The notes: a model not told the origin generated them from the letters alone. A stretch of DNA of 64,000 nucleotides from Tsukamurella spumae (GCF_012396015.1 NZ_JAAXOQ010000010.1:62001-126000); one strand, 5' to 3'. Shown: positions 1-9,782, counted from the first letter of the stretch. Numbers and translations are program-made.

Positions 1-1
1 C

Positions 2-223
2 ACCATCGGCGACGGTGCCACCGTCGAGGGCTCGGTGCTCATGCCGGGTGTGCGGATCGAGCCGGGCGCGGTGGTGCGGCGCGCGATCCTCGACAAGAAC
101 GTCGTCGTCGGCCGCGGCGAGATCCTGGGCGTGAACCTGGACCGCGAACGCGACCGCTTCAACGTCTCGGCGGGGGGTGTGGTCACCGTCGGCAAGGGCA
201 TCCGGATCGGTGGCGCCGGTTAG
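2..223 (+). CDS. glgC: glucose-1-phosphate adenylyltransferase, C-terminal fragment
   Basis: This is the last 73 codons of a gene that begins before the window. The residues form a left-handed beta-helix tail with hexapeptide periodicity, followed by the ending [15 protein letters not shown] that is typical of actinobacterial GlgC (ADP-glucose pyrophosphorylase). GlgC makes ADP-glucose from glucose-1-phosphate and ATP for glycogen and alpha-glucan synthesis in the cytoplasm. The catalytic N-terminal domain lies outside the window, so activity cannot be judged. The 3' end overlaps the convergent hutG reading frame by 41 bp, with no space for a dedicated terminator. Confidence 0.9.
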   Translation, partial: TIGDGATVEGSVLMPGVRIEPGAVVRRAILDKNVVVGRGEILGVNLDRERDRFNVSAGGVVTVGKGIRIGGAG

Positions 224-1151
224 TTCGCGAGGACGTCGTCACGATGGTGTCGATCAGCCTGGCGGCGGTGCGCGCCGTCCGGGCGTCGATGTCGTAGGCC
301 GGATTGAGTTCGGCCACGTCGGCCACGGCGAGCTTGCCCGATTCCGCGACCCGGCGGACGGCGGCGTGGACCACCGTGAGCGGCACCCCGAGCCCGGCGG
401 GGGCGCTCACCCCGGGGGCCGTGGCCGCGGGCAGGACGTCCAGGTCGATCGTGAGGTACACGAGGTCCGCCCAGTCCAGCACCTCGTCGACGAAGTCGAT
501 CGTCCGCTCGTGCGTGCAGTCCTCGTCGAGCAGGTGGGTGACCCCGAGCCGGGTCGCGGTGTCGAACAGCGCGCGGGTGTTTCCGGTCCGGGCGATCCCG
601 GCGACGGCGTACCGCACCTCGGCGCCGCGGGCGCGTTCCTCCAGCAGGATCTGCCGGAACGGGGTTCCCGAGGTGGCGCGGTCCGCCTCGCGGAGGTCGA
701 AATGCGCGTCGAGGTTGACGATCGCCACCTTCCGCCCCGAACGGATCCGGGACGCGGCCAACCCGCAGTAGGTGCCGTAGGCCACCTCGTGCCCGCCCCC
801 GAGCACGACGGGGAGCCGGCCCGCGTCGAGCGCCGTCGTCACCGTCGTCGCCAGGAGGGCCTGGCCCGCCTCCAGCGCGTCACCCCCCACGACGACGGTG
901 CCCGCGTCCTCGATCGACAGCGGCTGCTGCAGCGCGAGCGGTCCCAGCGCCGCCCGCAGCGCGTCGGGGCCGTCGGCGGCCCCGGGGCGCCCGTGGTTGC
1001 GGCGCACCCCCGCATCCGAGGCGAATCCGACGACGACGGCGCCCGGCCCGGGTGCATCGGTGAACGGCCGGACCGCGCTGTGCCAGCGCAGGTGTTCGTC
1101 GCCGGCCCCGTCGATCCGGCCCGTCCACTCGGGGGCGGGGCGCAGACTCAT
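183..1151 (-). CDS. hutG: formimidoylglutamase HutG
   Basis: A 322-residue ureohydrolase/arginase-fold enzyme predicted to hydrolyse N-formimidoyl-L-glutamate to glutamate and formamide, the last step of histidine degradation. The manganese-binding pattern is visible: GGGHE with His121, NLDAHFD with Asp148, His150 and Asp152, and TIDLD with Asp236 and Asp238. The start ATG overlaps the hutI stop as ATGA, so translation is probably coupled. The final residues run into the convergent glgC end and look unlike the family, so the C-terminal tail is probably non-essential. A related agmatinase or guanidinase is possible by fold, but the hut context settles it. Confidence 0.93.
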   Translation of the reverse strand: MSLRPAPEWTGRIDGAGDEHLRWHSAVRPFTDAPGPGAVVVGFASDAGVRRNHGRPGAADGPDALRAALGPLALQQPLSIEDAGTVVVGGDALEAGQALLATTVTTALDAGRLPVVLGGGHEVAYGTYCGLAASRIRSGRKVAIVNLDAHFDLREADRATSGTPFRQILLEERARGAEVRYAVAGIARTGNTRALFDTATRLGVTHLLDEDCTHERTIDFVDEVLDWADLVYLTIDLDVLPAATAPGVSAPAGLGVPLTVVHAAVRRVAESGKLAVADVAELNPAYDIDARTARTAARLIDTIVTTSSRTNRRHRSGCPCRR

Positions 1152-2314
1152 TGGAGGACTCCCTGCGCGAACACGTCGCTGATGAGGTGGACGCCGGGGC
1201 GGTAGGCGAGATGGATGTACGACGGGGCGTCGATGACCGCGATGTCGGCGCGGGCGCCGGGGCGGAGGACGCCGATGTCGTCGCGCTGCAGTGCGGCCGC
1301 ACCGCCCGCGGTCGCGGCCCAGACCGCCTCGTCGGGCGTCATGTGGAGGTCGCGGACTGCGATCGCGATGCAGAACGGAAGGCTCGTGGTGTAGCTCGTG
1401 CCCGGATTGCAGTCCGCGCCGAGGGCCACCGTGACCCCGGCGTCCAGCAGCGCTCGCGCGTCCGGATACGGACTGCGCGTCGAGAAATCGGCACCGGGCA
1501 GGAGGGTCGCCACGGTCCGCGAATCGGCCAGTGCGTCCACGTCCGCGGCGCTCACGTGCGTCACGTGGTCCACCGACGCCGCGCCGAGCTCGACCGCGAG
1601 AGCGACGCCGGGCCCGCGGCCCAACTGGTTGCCGTGCACCCGGGGGATCAGGCCGTGCGCCACACCCGCCTCGAGCACCGCCCGGGACTGCTCGGCGTCG
1701 AAGGCACCGCTCTCGCAGAAGACGTCGATCCAGCGGGCGTGCGGTGCGCATGCCGGGATCATCTCGCGCACCACCATGTCCACGTAATCGGCGGCGCGAC
1801 CCTCGTATTCGGGTGGCGGGACGTGTGCCGCGAGGAGCGTCACCTCCTCGGTGAACCGGCCCGCGATGCGCACGGCGCGCAACTCGTCGGCGGTGCTCTG
1901 ACCGTATCCGCCCTTGATCTCGACGGTCGTGGCGCCGCTGCGACGGTATTCGTGCACGAGTCGGGCGACCGTGGCGGAGAGCACCTCGTCGGAGGCGGCG
2001 CGGGTGGCGGCGATGGTGGTGCGGATCCCGCCCGCGGCGTAGGGCCTGCCGGCCATCCGCGCGGCGAACTCCTCGGCGCGGTCCCCGTCGAAGACGAGGT
2101 GCGAATGGCTTTCGACGAAGCCGGGCAGCACCGTGCGGCCCGCGACCGAGTGGGCCCGGTCCGCCGCGGGTGCCGCCGAGGCGTCGCCGACCCAGGCGAC
2201 CGTGGGACCGTCGAACACGACGGCGGCGTCGCGTCGCACGCCGAGCGCGCCGGAGCCCTGCTCGGGATCGTTCGTGACCAGGGTCGCGATGTCGGTGACG
2301 AGAGTCGTGGTCAT
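1148..2314 (-). CDS. hutI: imidazolonepropionase HutI
   Basis: A 388-residue amidohydrolase that opens the ring of 4-imidazolone-5-propionate to give formimidoylglutamate, the third step of histidine breakdown. The metal motif [14 protein letters not shown] carries His70 and His72. The segment [11 protein letters not shown] near the C-terminus is the conserved HutI aspartate region. The length is close to the usual 390-410 residues. The ATG overlaps the upstream permease stop in an ATGA, and its own TGA overlaps the hutG start the same way, so three genes are translationally chained. Confidence 0.95.
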   Translation of the reverse strand: MTTTLVTDIATLVTNDPEQGSGALGVRRDAAVVFDGPTVAWVGDASAAPAADRAHSVAGRTVLPGFVESHSHLVFDGDRAEEFAARMAGRPYAAGGIRTTIAATRAASDEVLSATVARLVHEYRRSGATTVEIKGGYGQSTADELRAVRIAGRFTEEVTLLAAHVPPPEYEGRAADYVDMVVREMIPACAPHARWIDVFCESGAFDAEQSRAVLEAGVAHGLIPRVHGNQLGRGPGVALAVELGAASVDHVTHVSAADVDALADSRTVATLLPGADFSTRSPYPDARALLDAGVTVALGADCNPGTSYTTSLPFCIAIAVRDLHMTPDEAVWAATAGGAAALQRDDIGVLRPGARADIAVIDAPSYIHLAYRPGVHLISDVFAQGVLQ

Positions 2315-3753
2315 CGGGCACCCGCCTGCGGTGCGTCGGCGGTCCCGGGTTGTGCCGGATAGATCATCGCGTCCGGCGCGCACGATGTGCGCTTGGCGAG
2401 TGGGTAGTAGATCAGCGAGGTGCCGACGAGGCCCACGATCCAGGAGATGTCCGCACCGCCGAGCAGATTCGTGATCGGGCCGGTGTACATCTTCTGGGCC
2501 AGGAACGGGATCTGGATCAGCACGCCCGCCGCGTAGGACACGAGCGCGGCCCAGCGCCAGGCCCCGTAGCGGCCGGAGGCCGAGTACAGCGCGGGGATGT
2601 CCACCCGCTCGCGGGAGACCAGGTAGTAGTCGATCAGGTTGATCGCGCTCCACGGCGTGAACACCATCAGCAGGACCAGGACGAAGTTCTTGAAGTTCTC
2701 CAGGAAGTCGGCGCTGGCCGCGAGCGCGATGAACACCGAGACGGCGACGAAGCCCACGATGTACAGCGTGCGGGCGAGCGAGGAGATCCGGGACCCGCCA
2801 CCGAAGGCGGTGACGGTGGTGAGCACCGACATGAACCCGCCGTAGGCGTTGAGCACGTTGACCGTCAGCTTGCCGACCACGATCACGAGGTAGACCACCA
2901 GCGCCGCGATCGCGGGCCCGGCCAGGTCGCCGAGGAAGCCGACCTGGTCGCCCAGGAAGGACGTCGACGCGCACGCCGCGACCAGGGCGCCGAAGGTCAT
3001 CGAGAGCTGCGAGCCGATCACACTGCCGCAGAACGTGGCCCAGAACGTGGCCCGCTCCGAGGTCGACCGGGGGAGGTACCGCGAGTAGTCCGCCACGTAC
3101 GGTCCGAAGGTGAGCTGCCAGCCCGCACCGAGCGAGACCGCCAGCAGGAACGTGACCGGGTCGAATCCCTTGACGCCGACGACCGTTCCCACGTCGTAGG
3201 TGGTGAACAGCCGGACGACGAGGTACGCCAGGCCCACGATCCCGATGATCGTGGCGCACCGTCCCAGGATGTGGATCAAGCGATACCCGACGATCGCGAC
3301 GATCGCCGTCAGCACTCCGAACACGACGATCCCGATGGCGGGCCGGTCCACTCCGAGGAGCCGGTTGATCGCCTGCCCCGAGAGGACCGTGCCGGTGGCC
3401 GCGAACCCCAGGTACATGAGGATCACGAGCACCAGCGGGATCGCCGCACCGCGCACGCCGAACTGCGCGCGGCTGGAGATCATCTGGGGGATACCCATGC
3501 GGGGCCCCTGGGCGGCGTGCAGCGCCATGACGGTGCCGCCGAGGATGTTGCCGAGCAGTAGTCCGGCGATGGCCCACAGGGCGTCCGCGCCGAAGACGAC
3601 GGCCAGCGCACCGTCGACGATCGCGGTGATCTGCAGGTTGGCTCCGAACCACAGCGTGAACTGGCTGCGCGGCGTGCCGTGTCGCTCGGAGTCGGGCACG
3701 ACATCGATCGTGCGCCGTTCCCGCAGCGGCGCCTTGGCGTTCGTTGCAGACAT
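2311..3753 (-). CDS. NCS1-family permease, probably histidine or urocanate uptake
   Basis: A 480-residue integral membrane protein with about twelve hydrophobic segments. It has the NCS1 (cytosine/purine/allantoin) signatures: an N-terminal [14 protein letters not shown] helix, the [17 protein letters not shown] loop and [13 protein letters not shown]. By sequence it belongs with cytosine/purine permeases. Its place between hutU and hutI, with an ATGA overlap to hutI, argues that here it imports a hut substrate such as histidine or urocanate; that substrate is inference. It starts 27 bp after hutU stops. Neither a histidine-specific ABC system nor a HutT-like transporter is seen nearby. Confidence 0.85.
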   Translation of the reverse strand: MSATNAKAPLRERRTIDVVPDSERHGTPRSQFTLWFGANLQITAIVDGALAVVFGADALWAIAGLLLGNILGGTVMALHAAQGPRMGIPQMISSRAQFGVRGAAIPLVLVILMYLGFAATGTVLSGQAINRLLGVDRPAIGIVVFGVLTAIVAIVGYRLIHILGRCATIIGIVGLAYLVVRLFTTYDVGTVVGVKGFDPVTFLLAVSLGAGWQLTFGPYVADYSRYLPRSTSERATFWATFCGSVIGSQLSMTFGALVAACASTSFLGDQVGFLGDLAGPAIAALVVYLVIVVGKLTVNVLNAYGGFMSVLTTVTAFGGGSRISSLARTLYIVGFVAVSVFIALAASADFLENFKNFVLVLLMVFTPWSAINLIDYYLVSRERVDIPALYSASGRYGAWRWAALVSYAAGVLIQIPFLAQKMYTGPITNLLGGADISWIVGLVGTSLIYYPLAKRTSCAPDAMIYPAQPGTADAPQAGAR

Positions 3754-3780
3754 CGTGGGTTCCCTCCGTCGGTCCGCGGA

Positions 3781-5457
3781 TCAGTTCTCACGCATGGGGA
3801 TTCGCACGCCGCGCTCGGCGGCCACCGCTGCCGCGTGCTCGTAGCCCGCGTCCACGTGCCGGATCACGCCCATCCCCGGATCGTTGTGCAGCACCCGGTC
3901 GATCTTCTGCGCGGCGAGTTCGGTGCCGTCCGCCACGCAGACCTGGCCGGCGTGGATGGAGCGCCCCATGCCGACGCCGCCGCCGTGATGGATCGACACC
4001 CAGCTGGCGCCCGAGGCGGTGTTCACCAGGGCGTTGAGCAGGGGCCAGTCGGCGATGGCGTCGGAACCGTCGGCCATGGCCTCCGTCTCGCGGTAGGGGG
4101 AGGCGACCGAGCCCGAGTCCAGGTGGTCGCGCCCGATCACGATGGGGGCGGAGATCTCGCCGCTGGCGACCATCTCGTTGAACTTGAGGCCGGCGCGGTG
4201 CCGCTCGCCGTATCCGAGCCAGCAGATGCGAGCGGGCAGGCCCTCGAAGGCCACTCGCTCCCCGGCCATTTCGATCCAGCGGCGCAGATGGGCGTTGTCG
4301 GGGAAGAGCTCCACGATCGCCCGGTCGGTGGCCTCGATGTCCTTCGGATCACCCGACAGCGCCGCCCATCGGAAGGGGCCCAGCCCCTCCTCGAACAGCG
4401 GGCGGATGTACGCGGGCACGAAGCCGGGGAAGTCGAAGGCACGGTCGTAGCCGGCCTTACGCGCCTCGTCGCGGATCGAGTTGCCGTAGTCGAAGACCTC
4501 GGCGCCGCGATCCTGGAAGCCGACCATCGCCTCCACCTGGGCGGCCATCGCGTCGCGGGCCTCCTCCGTGAACCGCTGCGGGTCCTTCGTGGCCATCGTC
4601 GCCATGTCGGCGAAGTCCATCCCGAAGGGCAGGTAGGCGAGGGGATCGTGCGCGGAGGTCTGGTCGGTGACGATGTCGATCGGGGCGCTCATCTCGAGCA
4701 GCTTCGGATACACCTCGGCGGCGTTGCCCACCAGGCCGATCGACAACGGGGTCCGGGCGTCGCGCGCCTGCGTGGCCAACCGCAGCGCGTGGTCGATGTC
4801 GTCGGCCTTGGTGTCGAGGTACCGGTGCGCGATCCTCCGGTCGATCCGGGTGACATCGCAGTCGACGCAGATCGCGACACCGTCGTTCATCGTGACGGCG
4901 AGCGGCTGCGCGCCGCCCATCCCGCCCATCCCGGCGCACAGCGTGATGGTGCCGGCGAGGGTGCCACCGAATCGCTTGCGGGCCACCGCACCGAAGGTCT
5001 CGTACGTGCCCTGCAGGATCCCCTGCGTGCCGATGTAGATCCACGAACCCGCGGTCATCTGGCCGTACATCGTGAGGCCGAGATCCTCGAGCCGGCGGAA
5101 CTCCTCCCAATTCGCCCAGTCCCCGACGAGGTTCGAGTTCGCGATCAGCACGCGCGGCGCCCACTCGTGCGTGCGGAAGACGCCCACGGGCTTGCCGGAC
5201 TGCACCAGCATGGTCTCGTCGGACCGGAGGGTCTTGAGGGTTCGCACCATCGCGTCGAACGCCTCCCAACTGCGTGCCGCGCGGCCGGTGCCGCCGTAGA
5301 CGACGAGCCCGTCGGGATGCTCGGCGACCTCGGGGTCGAGGTTGTTCATGAGCATGCGGAGCACGCCCTCCTGCTGCCAGCCGAGGGTGGTGAGTGCGTT
5401 ACCGCGCGGCGCGCGGACGGGGCGGGCACCCGGGAGGGAGCGGTCGGTGGTGGTCAT
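3781..5457 (-). CDS. hutU: urocanate hydratase HutU
   Basis: A 558-residue NAD+-dependent urocanase that converts urocanate to imidazolonepropionate, the second step of histidine degradation. The NAD-binding stretch [13 protein letters not shown] lies at residues 175-187. The conserved ICWLGYGER with Cys412 corresponds to the family's essential cysteine, and [17 protein letters not shown] lies near the C-terminus. Full length for the family. It is the first gene of the operon and starts opposite hutC across a 169-bp control region. The first enzyme of the pathway, HutH (histidine ammonia-lyase), is not encoded in this window. Confidence 0.97.
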   Translation of the reverse strand: MTTTDRSLPGARPVRAPRGNALTTLGWQQEGVLRMLMNNLDPEVAEHPDGLVVYGGTGRAARSWEAFDAMVRTLKTLRSDETMLVQSGKPVGVFRTHEWAPRVLIANSNLVGDWANWEEFRRLEDLGLTMYGQMTAGSWIYIGTQGILQGTYETFGAVARKRFGGTLAGTITLCAGMGGMGGAQPLAVTMNDGVAICVDCDVTRIDRRIAHRYLDTKADDIDHALRLATQARDARTPLSIGLVGNAAEVYPKLLEMSAPIDIVTDQTSAHDPLAYLPFGMDFADMATMATKDPQRFTEEARDAMAAQVEAMVGFQDRGAEVFDYGNSIRDEARKAGYDRAFDFPGFVPAYIRPLFEEGLGPFRWAALSGDPKDIEATDRAIVELFPDNAHLRRWIEMAGERVAFEGLPARICWLGYGERHRAGLKFNEMVASGEISAPIVIGRDHLDSGSVASPYRETEAMADGSDAIADWPLLNALVNTASGASWVSIHHGGGVGMGRSIHAGQVCVADGTELAAQKIDRVLHNDPGMGVIRHVDAGYEHAAAVAAERGVRIPMREN

Positions 5458-5520
5458 CGCGGTTCCTGTTCTCTTCGGCGCCGGAGGGCGGGGCCGGCTC
5501 GGATGGTGATCGAGCTCACT

Positions 5521-5571
5521 GCGTAATTGTATAGTGCTGTCTAGTCAACCCCTTGTCAAGAGGTTGAACAC
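5521..5571. promoter_or_regulatory. divergent hutU / hutC promoter-operator region
   Basis: An A+T-rich island in otherwise GC-rich DNA between the divergent hutU and hutC starts. On the minus strand TTGACA (5557-5552) lies upstream of TATACA, and on the plus strand TATAGT occurs at 5530-5535. The stretch TGTCTAGTCAA (5538-5548) resembles the GntR/HutC half-site style. TTGTCAA and TTGAACA (5554-5560, 5564-5570) form a second imperfect inverted pair. Assigning HutC as the binder is inference from its position next to its own gene. In known systems urocanate releases HutC. Confidence 0.55.
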
Positions 5572-5626
5572 CCTCGCTCCGCTAGACTCGGGGGCAAGCG
5601 CCCCACTGTCGCCGGCAGGAGAACAG

Positions 5627-6373
5627 ATGCCCCAGGACCCCCTCAGTGACGCCGAGCTGGCCGGCCGCGTCGCCGCCGCCGGAACCGTCGCCACCCCCGC
5701 CTACGAGCGGGTGAAGACGGTCCTGCGCGCGCAGATCGAGTCAGGGGACTGGCCGGAGGGATTCCGGCTCCCGTCCGAGAACCGTCTGGTCGGTGCCCTC
5801 GGGCTCGCGCGGATGACCGTCAACCGGGCGCTGCGTGATCTCGCGGCGGAGGGATTGGTGGTCCGGATGGCCGGGGTCGGCACCTTCGTCGCGCCCACCA
5901 AGAGCTCGTCGCCGCTGTTCGAGGTGCGCAACATCGCCGATGAGGTGCAGCAACGCGGCCACCGCCACGGCATCCGGGTCGAGTTCGTGCGCGAGGAGCC
6001 CGCCGGTGAGCCGCACGGGCTCTGGCTCGGCCCGGCGTTCCACTCGCTGCTCGTGCACTCGGAGGACGACAAGCCGATCCAGGTCGAGGATCGCTACGTC
6101 GACCCGGCGCTCGTGCCCGACTACGGGGCGCAGGACTTCACCGCCGAGACGCCGAACAGCTACCTCAGTCGGATCGCGCCGCTGACGCGCGGCGAACACG
6201 TCATCGAGGCGGCCCTCGCCACGGAGCGGGAGTGCGAGTTGCTGGGCATCCCCCGCGGTGAACCCTGCCTGGTGATGGTGCGTAAGACCTGGTCGGCCCA
6301 GGGGCTGGTCAGTGTCGCGCGGCTCGTGCATCCCGGGTCGCGGAGCCGGCTCGAGGGCACGTTCACGATCTGA
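5627..6373 (+). CDS. hutC: histidine-utilisation repressor HutC (GntR family)
   Basis: A 248-residue regulator with an N-terminal winged helix (PAYERVKTVLRAQIESG then SENRLVGALGLARMTVNRALRDLAAEG) and a C-terminal UTRA ligand-binding domain. HutC proteins repress hut operons and respond to urocanate. I chose ATG 5627 because AGGAG at 5617-5621 is well spaced; the frame is open further upstream, but that would run through the operator region. Transcribed away from hutU, so one control region probably serves both. The stop codon is the first three bases of a 15-bp sequence repeated exactly after the MerR gene downstream. Confidence 0.92.
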   Translation: MPQDPLSDAELAGRVAAAGTVATPAYERVKTVLRAQIESGDWPEGFRLPSENRLVGALGLARMTVNRALRDLAAEGLVVRMAGVGTFVAPTKSSSPLFEVRNIADEVQQRGHRHGIRVEFVREEPAGEPHGLWLGPAFHSLLVHSEDDKPIQVEDRYVDPALVPDYGAQDFTAETPNSYLSRIAPLTRGEHVIEAALATERECELLGIPRGEPCLVMVRKTWSAQGLVSVARLVHPGSRSRLEGTFTI

Positions 6374-6385
6374 CGGGGCTCAGGC
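6371..6385 (+). repeat. 15-bp direct repeat, left copy (flanks SDR/MerR pair)
   Basis: TGACGGGGCTCAGGC begins with the hutC stop codon. A perfect second copy lies at 7781-7795 and begins with the stop codon of the MerR gene. The bases on either side of the two copies differ. Confidence 0.8.
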
Positions 6386-6412
6386 CGCGAACTGGACCGC
6401 GTGATCCGCGCC

Positions 6413-6443
6413 TTGCGTTCGAGCGCACTCGAAGCCCTAGCGT
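6413..6443 (+). promoter_or_regulatory. MerR-type promoter of the SDR gene
   Basis: TTGCGT (6413-6418) and TAGCGT (6438-6443) are separated by 19 bp. The spacer holds a perfect inverted repeat, TTCGAG (6418-6423), CGCA, CTCGAA (6428-6433). An over-long spacer with a centred palindrome is the classical architecture of promoters activated by MerR proteins through DNA untwisting. TAGCGT is followed by exactly 7 nt and the ATG of the SDR, so the transcript is probably leaderless. The regulator is presumably the MerR encoded two genes on. Confidence 0.65.
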
Positions 6444-6450
6444 CGCGGGC

Positions 6451-7299
6451 ATGACATCGAACAAGGCATTGAATTGGCTGGTCACCGGTGCCTCGCAGGG
6501 CTTCGGTCGCTGCTTGGTGGAGGACGCGTTGGAGCGTGGTGACCGGGTGGTCGCCGTCGTCCGTGATCCGGCATCCGTGGCCGATCTCGTCGCGACACAT
6601 CCCGGCCGCATCGACGTGATCGCAGCGGACCTGCGCGTCGAACCGATGGTCGAGCAGCTCGTGGCAACGATTCGGCGGTCGCGAGTGGACGTGCTGGTCA
6701 ACAACGCTGGTCGCGCCATAAGCGGGTCCGCCGAGGATCTGGACCTGGCGCAGCTGCGCGAACAGCTCGAACTGAACTTCTTCGCGGCGGCCACGCTGAC
6801 CCGTGCTGCTCTGCCGGGTATGCGGCACCGTCGGACGGGAACGATTGTGCAGATGAGTAGCCAGGGTGGGCGCCTGTCGTTTCCCGGTGTGGGGGCGTAC
6901 TCGGCGAGCAAGTTCGCGCTCGAGGGGTGGTCCGAGGCGCTTGCGGCCGAGGTGGCGGAGTTCGGAATCCGCGTGCTTCTGGTCGAGCCGTCCAGGTTCA
7001 GAACAGGCTTCAATACTGCGCACTCGCTGGCGGTGGCCTCGTCATCGGACGTGTATGCGAAAACCGTCGGCGCCGTCCAGCGCGATCTCACGACGGCGGA
7101 CGGACTTCAGGAGGGCGATCCGGTACGTGCTGCCCGGATCATCGGTGACGTGGTTCGATCGGAGCAGGTTCCGCTCCGGCTGCCGATCGGCGCAGAAGCG
7201 GTGGACCGGCTGGCGCGGGCCTACGCAACCGCGGCCGACGATGTGCGTGAATGGGCCGAGGTGGCCCGCTCCGCAGACTATCCCGCGATAGGAGCGTGA
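6451..7299 (+). CDS. short-chain dehydrogenase/reductase (SDR)
   Basis: A 282-residue classical SDR. The Rossmann motif is GASQGFG (residues 13-19), followed by LVNNAG, and the active site includes a serine in VQMSSQGG and the YSASK tyrosine/lysine pair. Such enzymes reduce or oxidise carbonyl/alcohol groups with NAD(P)H; the substrate is unknown. The sequence resembles the subgroup often called oxidoreductases with MerR/TetR partners. Only 7 bp separate it from the MerR gene. Codon use is less GC-biased than its neighbours (for example ATA, TTG and AAT codons), consistent with recent acquisition together with the MerR gene. Confidence 0.88.
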   Translation: MTSNKALNWLVTGASQGFGRCLVEDALERGDRVVAVVRDPASVADLVATHPGRIDVIAADLRVEPMVEQLVATIRRSRVDVLVNNAGRAISGSAEDLDLAQLREQLELNFFAAATLTRAALPGMRHRRTGTIVQMSSQGGRLSFPGVGAYSASKFALEGWSEALAAEVAEFGIRVLLVEPSRFRTGFNTAHSLAVASSSDVYAKTVGAVQRDLTTADGLQEGDPVRAARIIGDVVRSEQVPLRLPIGAEAVDRLARAYATAADDVREWAEVARSADYPAIGA

Positions 7300-7306
7300 C
7301 GAGGCG

Positions 7307-7783
7307 ATGGCGACGGACGATGTGATGGCGCGTGTACTGCGCGAGGTCGATGAATACGCGGAGATCGACGGGACGACCTCCGTCGAGGTGATTCACCGGC
7401 TGGTCGCCGCGGGCGAGGACCCGCCGGTCAGGTCCATTACGGAGGTGGCGGAGATGCTCGACCTGTCCGCGCATTCGCTCCGCTACTACGAACGAGCCGG
7501 ACTGATCACTGTCGATCGAGATTCCGCGGGGCATCGGGTCTATGATGCCGAGGCGCAACGCCGGCTGGTGTTCATCACGCGAATGAGACTGTCCGGCATG
7601 CCGATGCGCGACCTGCAGCACTACATCGATCTCGTCGAGGTCGGTGACGATTCCGTCCAGGAGCGGCTGGACATGCTCATCGAGCATCGCGACACGATTC
7701 GACGCCGTCTGCGCGAGCTAACGCTGTCCCTCGCCGCGACGGAGTACAAGATCGCGGTCTACGGTCGCGGGCAGGGGCTTTGA
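7307..7783 (+). CDS. MerR-family transcriptional regulator
   Basis: A 158-residue regulator. The MerR helix-turn-helix begins around residue 43 (ITEVAEMLDLSAHSLRYYERAGLI), with the RYYE signature, and continues through the second wing (GHRVYDAEAQRRLVFITRMRLSGMPMRDLQHYIDL). A C-terminal coiled-coil dimerisation helix follows. About 40 residues precede the HTH, which is unusual; an internal ATG at 7325 would shorten this only slightly. No cysteine cluster for metal sensing is present, so it probably senses an organic ligand or electrophile. Its likely target is the MerR-style promoter in front of the adjacent SDR. Confidence 0.9.
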   Translation: MATDDVMARVLREVDEYAEIDGTTSVEVIHRLVAAGEDPPVRSITEVAEMLDLSAHSLRYYERAGLITVDRDSAGHRVYDAEAQRRLVFITRMRLSGMPMRDLQHYIDLVEVGDDSVQERLDMLIEHRDTIRRRLRELTLSLAATEYKIAVYGRGQGL

Positions 7784-7795
7784 CGGGGCTCAGGC
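7781..7795 (+). repeat. 15-bp direct repeat, right copy
   Basis: TGACGGGGCTCAGGC, identical to 6371-6385, again starting at a stop codon (that of the MerR gene). The two copies enclose a 1.4-kb unit holding one promoter, the SDR and the MerR gene. Confidence 0.8.
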
Positions 7796-7825
7796 AGGTC
7801 ATCGGCGCGGGCGAGCGGGCCGCGC

Positions 7826-8383
7826 TCAGTCCCGCGCGAGGGCGGCGCGCACCTGCTGGGCCACGGTGGTGCGCTCGGCCGACTCGGGGAGGGCGTCGAC
7901 GGGCCACCAGCGCAGGTCGTTCGACTCCTCGCTGATCGCGAGCGTCGGGGTTCCGGGGCCCACGGCGAAGGCGCGGAACCGCAGGTCCAGGTGGCGGGTC
8001 GGCACCCCCAGCGAGCAGCGGATGGGGTGGGTGTGCAGCGTGAGCAGGTCCGCGTCGAGCACGAGATCGGCCAGCCCCGACTCCTCGTGCCCCTCGCGGA
8101 GCGCGGCCGCGGGCACCGTCGAATCCGAGTCCTCGCAGTGCCCACCCAGCTGCAGCCACTCGCCGACCCGGGGGTGGTGCGTGAGCACCACGTGCGTGCG
8201 GTCCTGATTGAGGATCACGACCGACGCCGTGATGTGGCCCGGCACGTTGGCGCGGGCGCACGCGTTCGGCTGCGCGTCGAGGAAGGCGAGCACGGTGTGG
8301 CGCAGGGCGTCGTCGCAGCCGGTGCGGGCGTCGAAACGCGCGAGGAGATCGACGGCGGAGGCGTGCAGGGAGGCGAAAGTCAC
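7826..8383 (-). CDS. NUDIX hydrolase
   Basis: A 185-residue NUDIX-fold protein that probably cleaves a nucleoside diphosphate linked to another moiety; the substrate cannot be told. The catalytic core REGHEESGL is at residues 96-104, preceded by GGHCEDSDS. The first glutamate position of the consensus box is not conserved in its usual register, though the metal-binding REXXEE part is intact. It begins 4 bp after fbiB stops on the same strand, so it is the last gene of the fbiAB operon. A role linked to F420 metabolism is possible but unproven. Confidence 0.88.
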   Translation of the reverse strand: MTFASLHASAVDLLARFDARTGCDDALRHTVLAFLDAQPNACARANVPGHITASVVILNQDRTHVVLTHHPRVGEWLQLGGHCEDSDSTVPAAALREGHEESGLADLVLDADLLTLHTHPIRCSLGVPTRHLDLRFRAFAVGPGTPTLAISEESNDLRWWPVDALPESAERTTVAQQVRAALARD

Positions 8384-8387
8384 TGGG

Positions 8388-9782
8388 TCACCTGACGATC
8401 AGCATCTCGCCGGGCGGCAGCGGCGGCCGCGGCACGGACAGCACCGACGGATCGGCCGGGTACCCGACGGCGATCGCGCCGGCGGGCCGGTAGTCCTCGG
8501 GCAGGGCGAGCACCTCGCGCACGGTGTCGGCGGCGAAGATCGTCGAACCCACCCAACAACTCGCGATGCCGCGCACGGCGAGGGCGACCAGCAGCGACTG
8601 GACCGCGGCGCCCACGGCGACGGTGAACATCGTCTCCTCCGCGGCGGTGCGGCGGGCGTCGGGGTAGGCGTGCGCACCGTCGGGAACCATGAACGGGAGG
8701 ATGAGTTCCGGGGCGTCGTAGAGCAACTGGCCGCGCCGGACCCGCTTCGCGACGGAGTCGGCCGTGCGGCCGTCGCCCGAGAGGTCCGCCGCCCACTGGT
8801 CCTTCATCGCGTCCAGGAGCGCCGTGCGGCGCTGCTCGTCGCGCACCCACACGAACCGCACGGGATGCGTGTGGTGCGGCGCAGGGGCCGTCAGGGCGTC
8901 CGCAACGGACTCCCGGATCTCGCCCTCGGGGACGGGCTCGTCGGAGAAGGAGCGCACCGACCGCCGGACCAGGAGCGCCTGCCGCCGAGCGGCTTCCACG
9001 CCCGTGTGGAACAGGTCGTCCTCACCGGGGCGGACCAGGCCGCGGGCGGTGGCCAGCGGCGAGCCCTCCGCCGGTGGCCGGACGGCGAAGCCCCGGACCA
9101 CGGCCACGGGGACGCCGCCGAGCTTGCCCTTCACGAGATCCGCTGCGGCGGCGAGCTCGTCGGCGACGGCGATCTCCGTGACCACCAGGTCGTTGCCGTA
9201 GGCGTCCACCGCGCCGGCGTAGCCGTGCAGCACCTCCATGCCCGCCGCGCCGATCGCGGCATCGGTCTGGCCGGTGCGCCACGCGCGGCCCATGGTGTCC
9301 GTGACGAGCACGGCGACGTCGACGCCGAGCCGCTCCCGCAGACCGGCCCGGGTGGCCGCGGCGCTGCCGTCCGGGTCCTCGGGGAGCAGGGCGACGGTGT
9401 CCGACGCGACATTCGATGCGTCGACCCCGGACGCGGCCTGGACGATCCCCAGCCTGTTCTCGGTGATCCAGGTACGGCCCTTCGTGGCCAGCACGCGCAC
9501 CGCCTCCTCGGCGATCAGCCTGCGCCGGAACGCGTCCCGCTCGTCCGGGTCCGACGGTGCCGCCAGGACCCGGCCCTCCGCCTTGGAGAAGACCTTCGAG
9601 GTGACGACCACGACATCGCCGTCCGCGAGCCATGGCGCGGCGGCGGCGAGCAGCGCCGCGATGTCGTCGCCCTCGGTCACCTCGGGCACGCCGAACACCG
9701 GCAGGATCTCCAGCGACGGTGCGCCGTGGTCGCGCTCGGGTCGCGACGGTGCCCCGCGCTCGGCCCCGGGCCGGGCGCTCAC
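8388..9782 (-). CDS. fbiB: coenzyme F420:L-glutamate ligase with nitroreductase-like domain FbiB
   Basis: A 464-residue two-domain protein. Residues about 25-245 are the CofE-like gamma-glutamyl ligase that adds glutamates to F420 using GTP ([35 protein letters not shown]). Residues about 255-464 are an FMN-binding nitroreductase-like domain ([14 protein letters not shown] to [12 protein letters not shown]-type region), which in mycobacterial FbiB reduces dehydro-F420-0. I chose the GTG that overlaps the fbiA stop as GTGA, giving near the mycobacterial length of 448. fbiC and fbiD, also needed for F420, are not in the window. Confidence 0.95.
   Translation of the reverse strand: MSARPGAERGAPSRPERDHGAPSLEILPVFGVPEVTEGDDIAALLAAAAPWLADGDVVVVTSKVFSKAEGRVLAAPSDPDERDAFRRRLIAEEAVRVLATKGRTWITENRLGIVQAASGVDASNVASDTVALLPEDPDGSAAATRAGLRERLGVDVAVLVTDTMGRAWRTGQTDAAIGAAGMEVLHGYAGAVDAYGNDLVVTEIAVADELAAAADLVKGKLGGVPVAVVRGFAVRPPAEGSPLATARGLVRPGEDDLFHTGVEAARRQALLVRRSVRSFSDEPVPEGEIRESVADALTAPAPHHTHPVRFVWVRDEQRRTALLDAMKDQWAADLSGDGRTADSVAKRVRRGQLLYDAPELILPFMVPDGAHAYPDARRTAAEETMFTVAVGAAVQSLLVALAVRGIASCWVGSTIFAADTVREVLALPEDYRPAGAIAVGYPADPSVLSVPRPPLPPGEMLIVR

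Noticed and set aside
177-1205. Long plus-strand frames opposite hutG and hutI
   Set aside because: Arg/Gly/Val-rich shadow frames typical of high-GC antisense DNA; the minus-strand genes have clear family motifs.
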